From assembly GCA_964541485.1 (NCBI GenBank), contig CAZIQL010000005.1, positions 1 through 64,000 of the forward strand: DNA of 64,000 nucleotides. The letters are read 5' to 3'. This DNA comes from SIG299 sp964541485 (GTDB taxonomy: Bacteria; Bacillota; Clostridia; Lachnospirales; Lachnospiraceae). The notes under the pieces are model-generated. The model made no database searches, had not been told where the DNA came from, and saw only the letters and a list, made by a program, of their open reading frames with translations. Below, piece by piece: positions 8,198 through 16,694 of this stretch (position 1 is its first letter; every line of letters begins with the position of its first letter). A program made the translations under genes and the position numbers.

Positions 8198-9697
8198 ATG
8201 AAAAAGAGATGGATACTGGCAGTCTGTGCAGTTGCGGTATTTGCACTGACAGGATGTGGACAGACAGGAAATAATGCACCGACCCCAACGCCGACCGTGA
8301 CACCGACACCGTTTGTGGCAGAGGTAATCGGAACTTATGAGGCAGAGGAAGGCACTTTTACCGGAAACGTTGTTTCCAAGGGAAAGTATGTCGACGGCTT
8401 CCAGAAGGAAGGAGACACCTGCAGCATAAAAATTTCGGTGAACGAAGATGGGTTTTATGATTTGGTATTCCGTCTGGCAAGCTCCGGCGGAGAAAAGCTG
8501 AATCCGGTTTATGTAGACGGGGAAGGCGCCGGTGACTTACAGGTAGATAAATCCTATTATGTAAATGATGCGATAGAGCGAGTCTGGCTTTCTGCAGGAG
8601 ATCATACCGTGACGGTAGGAGTATCCTGGGGGTGGATCATGATAGACAGTATGACAGTGCAGACGGCAGCGCCAATTGACACTTCCATTTATGACGTGGA
8701 AGCAAAGCTGGTAAATCCGAATGCAACTGATGAGGCAAAACGCCTGATGAGTTATTTGTGTGATATTTACGGAGAGTATTTCTTATCCGGTCAGACCTGT
8801 GACTCAGGTTCGGCGGGGCTGGAGTTTCAGGTCATTAAAAAGACGACCGGAAAGACACCGGCCATCTTAGGAATTGACCTGATGGAGTACAACCCGATTA
8901 ACGTAAGAAACGGTTCCAATCCGACCATGGTGCAGAGTGTCATCACTCATTGGAACAACGGAGGTATTTCTGAAATCCACTGGCACTGGAACGTCAATGA
9001 AAAATACGTAACCGGTGACTGGTACGGAAGCTTCTATACAAAAAATACAAACTTTAACTTAAAGAAGGTTATGAACGGAAGTGACCCGGAGGGTTACGAA
9101 CTGATGATGGCAGACATTGATGCGATTGCACAACCGCTTCTTGAACTACAGGAGGCAGGCGTTCCGGTGCTGTTCCGTCCGCTTCATGAAGCAAGCGGCG
9201 GCTGGTTCTGGTGGGGTGCTTCCGGTGCGGATGCGTATAAGCAGTTATACATCCTTCTTTATGATACACTGACAAACCAATATGGACTGAACAACTTAAT
9301 CTGGGTATGGAACGGACAGGATGCCGATTGGTACCCGGGTGATGAATATGTAGATATTATCGGTGAAGATATTTATCCGGGAGAAAAGGTGTATACCTCC
9401 CAGATTGGAAAATATTTAGAAGCTGTTTCCTATTCTGAGGAACGCAAGCTGGTTTATTTAACCGAGTGTGGTTGTATCTTTGATCCGGACCTTGCAATCC
9501 GCGATGGCGCGATGTGGGGTATGTGGGCTGTATGGCAGGGCGAATTCGTGAAAAAGAGCGGCGGCTTTGCAACACTTAGCGAACAGTACACCGAAGAATA
9601 TATGATGGTGAAAGCATATAATCATGAGAAGGTTCTGACATTGGACGAATTACCGGATTTGAAAACGTATCCGATTAGTGATTCCTTTGGAAAGTAA
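8198..9697 (+). CDS. GH26 beta-mannanase lipoprotein with CBM35-like domain
   Basis: 499 aa surface endo-beta-1,4-mannanase. The lipobox ALTGC puts the lipidated cysteine at C20, followed by a Pro/Thr linker. Residues 45-160 form a carbohydrate-binding module with a YEAEEG start, as in CBM35. The GH26 barrel occupies residues 170-490: FRPLHEASGGWFWW supplies acid/base E331 and VYLTECG supplies nucleophile E423. It should cut mannan at the cell surface to oligosaccharides for import. It sits between the phosphorylase and transporter genes. R. intestinalis also has one main GH26 in its mannan locus, but with a different module arrangement. Confidence 0.92.
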   Translation: MKKRWILAVCAVAVFALTGCGQTGNNAPTPTPTVTPTPFVAEVIGTYEAEEGTFTGNVVSKGKYVDGFQKEGDTCSIKISVNEDGFYDLVFRLASSGGEKLNPVYVDGEGAGDLQVDKSYYVNDAIERVWLSAGDHTVTVGVSWGWIMIDSMTVQTAAPIDTSIYDVEAKLVNPNATDEAKRLMSYLCDIYGEYFLSGQTCDSGSAGLEFQVIKKTTGKTPAILGIDLMEYNPINVRNGSNPTMVQSVITHWNNGGISEIHWHWNVNEKYVTGDWYGSFYTKNTNFNLKKVMNGSDPEGYELMMADIDAIAQPLLELQEAGVPVLFRPLHEASGGWFWWGASGADAYKQLYILLYDTLTNQYGLNNLIWVWNGQDADWYPGDEYVDIIGEDIYPGEKVYTSQIGKYLEAVSYSEERKLVYLTECGCIFDPDLAIRDGAMWGMWAVWQGEFVKKSGGFATLSEQYTEEYMMVKAYNHEKVLTLDELPDLKTYPISDSFGK

Positions 9698-9731
9698 TCC
9701 GAAACGAAACGATTGAGAAGGGATGGTTCAT

Positions 9732-12707
9732 ATGAGCAAGTGGAAAAAAGTAGTCATCTTGGCCGTGGCAGCAGTGCTTCTGCTTCTGATTTATCCGGGA
9801 CTTTCAAAGATTACCGGTGCAAAGACAGACATCAGCATGGATGAGTACGAAGACATCATCGGAACATATAACATCGATGATTCGATTCTGAGTTACAAAG
9901 ACTATCAGAGTGAGCATGCCGGAGCAGCATATCCGGATGAGGTAGTGACGATTGGGGCAGAGGATTGTGTGCGCTATGAAGAAGATGGCGTGGCAGTAGA
10001 CCCAACGATTTATAAAGACTATGAGGGAAGAACGGGTGACAGCATCCTGACCTCAGAAACCGGTTTGATTGAATATGAGTTTGAAATTAAGGAAGCCGGT
10101 TTTTACAATCTTTCCTTCCTGTATTATCCGGAAGAAGGAAAGAATTCTGAGATTGAAAGAAGTATTTTTATTGACGGGGAGCTTCCGTTTAAGGAATTCT
10201 CCATGGTAACCTTCCAGCGTGTCTGGACGAGTTACGTAGAAAATACGCGGGTAAATGAAAACGGCGTGGCAGAAAAGTTCTGGGAAAAAGACAATCAGGG
10301 CAATGATGTCAAGCCAAGCAGCATTGAGGTGCCGGAATGGCAGACCAGATATGTGTATGACAGTGACGGTTATATCACTGCACCGTTGTCGGTTTACTTT
10401 ACAAAGGGAACACATACTATCACGATTGTTTCCATTAAGGAACCGATGGTAATCGGTGAAATTGTACTGGATTATGCAGAGGAGACACCTTCGTATGCAG
10501 AGGTAAAGGCAGCGCAGGATGCAAATGGAGCAAAGAATTCATCCGGCAAAGTGATTACCATTGAGGCAGAATATGCGACAAAGACATCTTCCCAGATGCT
10601 TTATCCGCAGCAGGATCAGGCATCCGCAGATGTGGTTCCTGCCAGCGCAAAGGAACTGTTAAACAACACCATTGGCGGTAATTCCTGGAGATTGGTCGGC
10701 CAGTGGATTGAATGGCAGTTTGATGTGGAAGAGAGCGGTTATTATGAGATTGCGCTTTATGATAAGCAGAATTTCAGCCGAGGCGTAGCGGTATCCAGAC
10801 GTATCACGATTGACGGTGAGGTGCCGTTTGATGAGATGTCCAACTATGAATTCACCTATGCACAGGACTGGAGAGAGGATGTTTTATGTGACGAAGCGGG
10901 AAATCCGTATCTGTTTTATCTGGAAGCAGGTACACACACCATCCGCATGGAAGTAGTGCTTGGTGAGTTCTCCGAAATCGTCGGTCTGGTAGAGGAAGCA
11001 GTACAGAGATTGAATGACATTTACCGTCGAGTGATTAAGGTAACAGGTGTTTCGCCGGATACCTACCGTGACTATCAGATTGAAGCAACGCTTCCGGAAC
11101 TGAATGCAGAACTGATTGCGACCAAAGAGATTTTAGATCTGGCACTGGAAATGTTAGAAGACGTGGCGGGAAAAAATTCCGATAAAAAGACCGTGCTTCT
11201 GACCATGAGAGACCAGTTAGAGGATATTATTGAAGATAACGAATATTTTGTACGTGTCATTGGTTCCTTTAAGATTAACGTACGTGCCTGCGGTAACTGG
11301 ATTACACAGGTAATCAGCCAGCCGCTTGCGCTGGATGCGATTGTGGTTTACTCACCGGATGTGGAACCGGAGAGCAGAAACGCAGGATTTTTTGCAACTC
11401 TGTTACACGAAGTGAAGAGACTGTACTACTCCTTCGTAATCGACTACAACCAGATTGGTAACGTATCCGAAGACAAGGATTCCACGGTACTGACTCTGTG
11501 GATTGGTTCCGGACGTGACCAGGCGAATGTAATCAAGGCACTGATTGACGAGACATTTACCAACGAGACAGGAATCAGCGTAAATGTACAGCTGGTTGAT
11601 ATGAATACACTTCTGAAGGCAACACTCGTCGGGGAAGGTCCTGACGTGGCGATTCAGGTGGCAAATACAAACGGCGGTGCCGGCGGCGTTTTGTATACCG
11701 GTAATGATACACCGGTGAACTACGGTATCCGTAATGCGGTTCTTGACCTGACACAGTTCCCGGATTGGGAAGAGATTCTTACCAGGTTCCCGGAGGCTGC
11801 CTATACACAGTTTGAGTATGACGGTGCCCTGTATGCACTGCCGGAGACTATTACTTATCCGGTAATGTTCTACCGTAAGGACATTCTGGCAGAAATCGGA
11901 CTGGAGCTGCCGGAAACATGGGATGATGTAAAGGTTGCCATGACGGTTCTTGCAAAGAACCAGATGGAATTCGGTATGCTGCCGAATGAGCAGATTTTTG
12001 CTTCCCTGTTATATCAGAATGGCGGAGCTTATTATAACGAAGACGGTACGGCATCGGCACTCGATTCCGATATCGCAGTAAATGTATTTAAGATGTTCTG
12101 TAATTACTATACGGACTATAAATTAGACCGTGCAACGAGTGTGGAAGAGCGTTTCCGTACCGGTGAGTGTCCGATTATTATTGCAGACTATACAACCTAT
12201 AATAACTTTGCGGTTTCTGCACCGGATATTGCGGGACTTTGGAGTTTCACTCAGATTCCTGGCACTGTACAGGAAGATGGCACGGTAGATCATTCCGTAG
12301 CCAGCACCGGTCTTGCAAGCATTATTATGGCAGATACTGAGTATCCGGAAGAGTCCTGGGAGTTCATCAAGTGGTGGACATCTGCTGAGACACAGACAAT
12401 GTATGGCCGTGAAATGGAATCCTTAATGGGTGCGGCGGCACGAGTTCCTACCGCAAACTATGAAGCATTTACCAACATGGCATGGCCGGTCAGCGACTTT
12501 AAGGCACTTGAAGAATCCTTAAAGTGGGTAAAGGGTATTCCTCAGGTTCCGGGTGGTTATTATTCCTGGAGAAATGTAAACAATGCGTTCTATTCGGTTG
12601 TAACAACGCCGGATACGTCGTTCCCTCGAGAGGAACTGATGGATCAGGTCATTTACATCAATGCCGAAATTGCATATAAGCGTGAAGAACTTAAATTGGA
12701 TAAATAG
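9732..12707 (+). CDS. Membrane-anchored solute-binding protein with N-terminal carbohydrate-module domains
   Basis: 991 aa. Residues 5-22 form a signal anchor with no lipobox. Two beta-sandwich regions follow: about 60-250 and 274-420, the second starting ITIEAEYA and looking like CBM35. A helical spacer covers 420-560. Residues 580-991 are a family 1 extracellular solute-binding domain (LTLWIGSGRDQ, GPDVAIQVA, PVMFYRKDILAEIGLELP). Ordinary binding proteins are 400-500 aa, so this is a fusion that may hold polysaccharide close to the importer. An ATG at 9723 overlaps the AAGGG ribosome site, so 9732 is preferred. Two permease genes follow at once, and it should serve them. Confidence 0.85.
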   Translation: MSKWKKVVILAVAAVLLLLIYPGLSKITGAKTDISMDEYEDIIGTYNIDDSILSYKDYQSEHAGAAYPDEVVTIGAEDCVRYEEDGVAVDPTIYKDYEGRTGDSILTSETGLIEYEFEIKEAGFYNLSFLYYPEEGKNSEIERSIFIDGELPFKEFSMVTFQRVWTSYVENTRVNENGVAEKFWEKDNQGNDVKPSSIEVPEWQTRYVYDSDGYITAPLSVYFTKGTHTITIVSIKEPMVIGEIVLDYAEETPSYAEVKAAQDANGAKNSSGKVITIEAEYATKTSSQMLYPQQDQASADVVPASAKELLNNTIGGNSWRLVGQWIEWQFDVEESGYYEIALYDKQNFSRGVAVSRRITIDGEVPFDEMSNYEFTYAQDWREDVLCDEAGNPYLFYLEAGTHTIRMEVVLGEFSEIVGLVEEAVQRLNDIYRRVIKVTGVSPDTYRDYQIEATLPELNAELIATKEILDLALEMLEDVAGKNSDKKTVLLTMRDQLEDIIEDNEYFVRVIGSFKINVRACGNWITQVISQPLALDAIVVYSPDVEPESRNAGFFATLLHEVKRLYYSFVIDYNQIGNVSEDKDSTVLTLWIGSGRDQANVIKALIDETFTNETGISVNVQLVDMNTLLKATLVGEGPDVAIQVANTNGGAGGVLYTGNDTPVNYGIRNAVLDLTQFPDWEEILTRFPEAAYTQFEYDGALYALPETITYPVMFYRKDILAEIGLELPETWDDVKVAMTVLAKNQMEFGMLPNEQIFASLLYQNGGAYYNEDGTASALDSDIAVNVFKMFCNYYTDYKLDRATSVEERFRTGECPIIIADYTTYNNFAVSAPDIAGLWSFTQIPGTVQEDGTVDHSVASTGLASIIMADTEYPEESWEFIKWWTSAETQTMYGREMESLMGAAARVPTANYEAFTNMAWPVSDFKALEESLKWVKGIPQVPGGYYSWRNVNNAFYSVVTTPDTSFPREELMDQVIYINAEIAYKREELKLDK

Positions 12708-12721
12708 AAAGGAGAGAGCGT

Positions 12722-13666
12722 ATGTCAGAGACAAAAAGTAATTCCGAACGTGCGGCTGAGATTGCAAGAAAACAAGGCACCGTTTGGTACCAGATGAAAA
12801 AATCAAAAACGTCTTATCTTATGCTGGCTCCGTATTTTATCCTGTTTTTCCTGTTTACGGTGCTTCCGGTAGTGATGGCAGTCGGATTTAGCTTTACCTA
12901 TTACAACATGCTTGAAATGCCACAGTTTGTCGGCTGGAAAAACTATATCAAGTTATTCCTTGAGGACGATATTTTCATGAAATCCTTAAAGAACACCTTG
13001 ATTTTGGCGGTAATTACCGGTCCGGTCAGTTACTTCCTGTGTCTGCTCTTTGCATGGATTATTAACGAATTCCAGGGAAAATTAAGAGCGTTTTTAACCT
13101 TGATTTTCTATGCTCCATCCATTTGTGGTAACGCATACATGGTTTGGAATTTGATTTTAACCGGTGACCGTTACGGTTATTTAAACGGTTTGCTTTTAAA
13201 GCTTGGTGTAATCGATGAAGCGGTGCAGTGGATGCAGACAGAAAAGTATGTCCTGCCTGTGCTGATAGTTGTACAGCTCTGGTTGTCACTGGGTACCGGC
13301 TTCCTTGCTTTTATTGCCGGTCTGCAGACGATTGACCGCAGCATGTACGAAGCAGCGGCTCTGGACGGAATCAAGAACCGTTGGCAGGAGCTTTGGTATG
13401 TTACTCTGCCGGCCATGAAGCCTCAGCTGATGTTCGGTGCGGTAATGCAGATTACTTCCGCATTCTCCATCGCCGATGTATCCTTAAATCTGGCAGGTAA
13501 TCCATCGGTCAATTACGCGGGTGCAACCGTGGTTACCCATCTGCTTGACTATGGTACGGTTCGACTGGAAATGGGTTATGCTTCCGCAATTGCGACAGTA
13601 TTGTTCTTACTCATGGTTGGCTCGAACACGTTAATCCAGAGACTGTTAAGGAGGGTGGGCGAATAA
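12722..13666 (+). CDS. ABC sugar permease (MalF/UgpA type)
   Basis: 314 aa inner-membrane permease of the CUT1 sugar importer type, with about six membrane segments from residue 35 on. The cytoplasmic EAA loop is visible as EAAALDGIKNRWQELWYVTLP near residues 205-225; it contacts the ATPase. It lies 14 bases behind the solute-binding fusion with a GGAGAG ribosome site, and its stop overlaps the next permease start by one base. No ATPase gene lies nearby, so it presumably uses one encoded elsewhere. Confidence 0.93.
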   Translation: MSETKSNSERAAEIARKQGTVWYQMKKSKTSYLMLAPYFILFFLFTVLPVVMAVGFSFTYYNMLEMPQFVGWKNYIKLFLEDDIFMKSLKNTLILAVITGPVSYFLCLLFAWIINEFQGKLRAFLTLIFYAPSICGNAYMVWNLILTGDRYGYLNGLLLKLGVIDEAVQWMQTEKYVLPVLIVVQLWLSLGTGFLAFIAGLQTIDRSMYEAAALDGIKNRWQELWYVTLPAMKPQLMFGAVMQITSAFSIADVSLNLAGNPSVNYAGATVVTHLLDYGTVRLEMGYASAIATVLFLLMVGSNTLIQRLLRRVGE

Positions 13667-14559
13667 TGGCAGAGAAAACAAAGAAAAAACGCAAGTTCCG
13701 CCTCTTTAAGAGAAAAGAGAAGAAATTAAACCGTTCGATGGCAGGTAACACCCTGTTGTTTATCCTGATGGGTATCTGTGGTGTGGCAATGGCGATTCCG
13801 CTGGTTATGGTAATCAATAACTGCTTGAAGCCGTTAGATGAATTGTTCCAGTACCCGCCAAAGATTTTTGTCAGAAACCCTACGCTGGAAAACTTTTCGG
13901 ATTTATTCATTTTGATGAATGATTCCTGGGTACCGTTTTCCAGATACATATTAAATACGATTATCATTACCGGTGGCGGTATGGTAGGTCATGTTATCAT
14001 TGCTTCGCTTGCGGCATATCCGCTGGCAAAGCACAACTTCCCGGGAAAGAAAATCCTGTTCCAGATGGTAGTGCTCTCCATGATGTTCTCCTGGACAGTA
14101 ACACAGACACCGCAGTACATGATTATTTCCTGGCTTGGAATTAACAACAGCTATTGGGCACTGATTTTACCGGCGTTTGCATTCGGTATGGGTCTGTACC
14201 TGATGAAGCAGTTTATGGAGCAGCTTCCGGATTCCCTGATGGAATCCGCGAGACTGGACGGGGCAAGTGAGTTCGGTATTTTCTGGAAGATTGTAATGCC
14301 AAATGTAAAGCCGGCATGGCTGACATTGGCTATCTTCCAGTTCCAGCAGATGTGGGGAAATACCGGTGGTACGTTCCTGAGAGATGAGCAGTTAAAGCCG
14401 ATGCAGTATGCATTGTATCAGATTTCGGCAGGCGGTGCGGCAAGAGCCGGTGCGGCAGCAGCCGTTACCTTTATTATCGCAGCAGTGCCGATTACATTCT
14501 TCTTAATTTGTCAGAGCAACATTCTGGAGACGATGACCTCGTCCGGTATGAAGGAATAG
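13666..14559 (+). CDS. ABC sugar permease (MalG/UgpE type)
   Basis: 297 aa partner permease. After a basic N-terminus (KKKRKFRLFKRKEKK) come about six membrane segments. The EAA loop ESARLDGASEFGIFWKIVMP lies around residues 190-210. It overlaps the upstream permease by one base (TAATG), which indicates translational coupling. With 9732-12707 and 12722-13666 it forms the first importer of the locus. The NHL-propeller gene starts 12 bases later. Confidence 0.93.
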   Translation: MAEKTKKKRKFRLFKRKEKKLNRSMAGNTLLFILMGICGVAMAIPLVMVINNCLKPLDELFQYPPKIFVRNPTLENFSDLFILMNDSWVPFSRYILNTIIITGGGMVGHVIIASLAAYPLAKHNFPGKKILFQMVVLSMMFSWTVTQTPQYMIISWLGINNSYWALILPAFAFGMGLYLMKQFMEQLPDSLMESARLDGASEFGIFWKIVMPNVKPAWLTLAIFQFQQMWGNTGGTFLRDEQLKPMQYALYQISAGGAARAGAAAAVTFIIAAVPITFFLICQSNILETMTSSGMKE

Positions 14560-14571
14560 GGGGGTGCGGAT

Positions 14572-16050
14572 ATGAGAAAAACAAAAGTAAAAGCCTTTCT
14601 TTCTCTGTGTCTGGCACTGGTAATTCTACTGACAACGGAGGGAACTGTGGCATTGGCAGACAAACTGCCATATGACACTTACAATTACGATTACCGTGAG
14701 TATATCCACTATACTCCGGCGGCTTACATTCCGGAAAAGACCATCAGCGGACTGAACCTGTCCTATAACGGAGAAACAATCGGGGCGTTTAAGACACCGC
14801 AGGATATGTGCCTGGCACCGGACGGAACGATTTACATTGCAGACACCGGAAACAACCGGATTGTAGTTCTGGATAATGCAATGAAAAATGTGTTACATAT
14901 TATTACGACATTTCAAAATGGCGAAAATGAGGATTCCTTTAAGTCTCCTTACGGAGTTGCGGTTTCGGAAAAAGGATGGGTGTACATCGCAGACCAGAAG
15001 AATAAGAGAATTGTAGTTCTGGATGAAAATGATACCCTGATGCAGATTATTGAAAATCCGCAGTCGGAAAGTCTGGCAGATAATTACGTATTCAGTCCGT
15101 TGAAGGTAGTGGTAGACTATGCTGACCGTGTTTATGTTATCGCGCAGAATATGTTTGAAGGTATCATGGTATTTGAAAGCGACGGAACCTTCTCAAACTT
15201 CTTTGGAACGATTGAAGTTTCCATCAGTGTTTGGGAAAAGTTCTGGAGACGAATCGCAACAAAGGAAGAGCGTTCGAACCAGCAGCTTTATATTCCGACT
15301 GAATTTACCGGAATTGATATCGACCCGGAAGGCTTTGTTTATGCATCGAATATTGACGCAAACGGCATTCAGGGAGTCAGAAGACTGAATCCAAGGGGTG
15401 AGGACGTCATCAAAAAGGGTCAGAATGAAAATGTTGGCGGTGATTTGCAGATTAGCGGCAGCGGTGATTATGCAGGTGCCAGTCAGTTTACGGACGTTGT
15501 TTACCGGGAAAATGGCATTTATTCCTGTCTGGACCGGAAACGCGGACGAATTTTCACCTATGACCATGAAGGAAATCTTCTTTATATCTTTGGTGGTCTC
15601 GGAACCCAGGAAGGAACCTTTACCCTGCCGGTTGCCATTGAGGACATCGGAGGCAGAATTGCAGTGCTGGATGCAACCAAGGGCGAGATTCTCTGTTTTG
15701 AGGAAACCGAATACGGGCGTCTGATTAATGAAGCAGTAGGTCTTCGTTATGACGGGGATGAAGCAGAAGCGGTAGCGCTTTGGGAAAGAGTACTGGAGTT
15801 AGATGAAAACAACGAACTTGCCAACACCGGTATCGGTAAGGCATATCTTACCGCCGGAGATTATGAAAAGGCAATGTATTACTTAGAGCTTGGTATGGCA
15901 AGGGAGTATTATTCCATCGCCTACAAGCGATACAGAAATGAGATTTTGTCGCAGAACATCGGTTATGTACTGACCGGAATTATGGTTTTGATTGCCGGAG
16001 TTCTGGTGTATAAGGGAATTAAGAAGAGAAAGAAAGGAGCGGTTAAATAA
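14572..16050 (+). CDS. Secreted NHL beta-propeller/TPR protein with C-terminal membrane anchor
   Basis: 492 aa. A signal peptide (residues 1-29, ending VALA) precedes a run of NHL-type blades, seen as APDGTIYIADTGNNRIVVLD and KGWVYIADQKNKRIVVLD, over residues 65-385. TPR-like helices follow (390-450), then a single membrane helix (465-483) and a basic tail. The propeller therefore faces outside. It shows no enzyme motif. It lies within the transporter block and is coupled by one base to the next gene. Possible roles are a scaffold or a sensor of the importer. I infer no reaction. Confidence 0.8.
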   Translation: MRKTKVKAFLSLCLALVILLTTEGTVALADKLPYDTYNYDYREYIHYTPAAYIPEKTISGLNLSYNGETIGAFKTPQDMCLAPDGTIYIADTGNNRIVVLDNAMKNVLHIITTFQNGENEDSFKSPYGVAVSEKGWVYIADQKNKRIVVLDENDTLMQIIENPQSESLADNYVFSPLKVVVDYADRVYVIAQNMFEGIMVFESDGTFSNFFGTIEVSISVWEKFWRRIATKEERSNQQLYIPTEFTGIDIDPEGFVYASNIDANGIQGVRRLNPRGEDVIKKGQNENVGGDLQISGSGDYAGASQFTDVVYRENGIYSCLDRKRGRIFTYDHEGNLLYIFGGLGTQEGTFTLPVAIEDIGGRIAVLDATKGEILCFEETEYGRLINEAVGLRYDGDEAEAVALWERVLELDENNELANTGIGKAYLTAGDYEKAMYYLELGMAREYYSIAYKRYRNEILSQNIGYVLTGIMVLIAGVLVYKGIKKRKKGAVK

Positions 16051-16682
16051 TGGGTAAATATTTCTCCAAAGAAAAATGGAGCTACATGTTTTATACCATT
16101 GCCCATCCGATGGACGGCTATTACTGGATTCGCCATCGCGACAGGGGAAGCGTGCCGCTTGCTATCTTGATGGTGTTTCTCTTCTCCTGCAGCTTTACGG
16201 CAAACCGCCTTTTGGCAAGCTTTGTGGTAAACGATATTGATCCAAGAGGTGTAGACAGTCTGTATGAGCTGATGGGTGTGCTGGCGTTTTATCTGCTTCT
16301 TTGCGTCAGCAACTGGTCCGTGACCTGCCTGATGAACGGCGAGGGCAGAATGAAGGACATTGCCATTGCGGTTGGCTACGGCACGGTGCCGATGACATTT
16401 ACAATGGTTCTGGCAACTGCGTTGAGCCAGTTTATTGCCGATGATGAGCAGGCATTTTACACCTTGTTAATCGGTGTGGGGGTGGCGTATGGTGTTATCA
16501 TGATTCTGATGGGAATCATGCAGGTACATAACTATACCCTCGGAAAAACACTGGTAACATTGTTTATTACCGTTCTGGCAGCATTTATCTTGATTTTCCT
16601 GATTTTGCTGCTCAGCAACCTGCTTGGTATGGTATACAAATTCTTTTATAGTATTTATACAGAACTTATATTCAGAATATAG
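16050..16682 (+). CDS. YIP1-like integral membrane protein
   Basis: 210 aa with a short cytoplasmic N-terminus containing HPMDGYYWIRHRDRGS and about five membrane segments. The layout and the N-terminal motif match bacterial YIP1-domain proteins found beside sugar importers. Its start overlaps the stop of the NHL gene by one base, and the DUF5696 gene begins 12 bases after its end. The function is unknown. Its fixed place between NHL and DUF5696 genes suggests these three products act together in the membrane. Confidence 0.75.
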   Translation: MGKYFSKEKWSYMFYTIAHPMDGYYWIRHRDRGSVPLAILMVFLFSCSFTANRLLASFVVNDIDPRGVDSLYELMGVLAFYLLLCVSNWSVTCLMNGEGRMKDIAIAVGYGTVPMTFTMVLATALSQFIADDEQAFYTLLIGVGVAYGVIMILMGIMQVHNYTLGKTLVTLFITVLAAFILIFLILLLSNLLGMVYKFFYSIYTELIFRI

Positions 16683-16694
16683 GAGGGCTTGACG

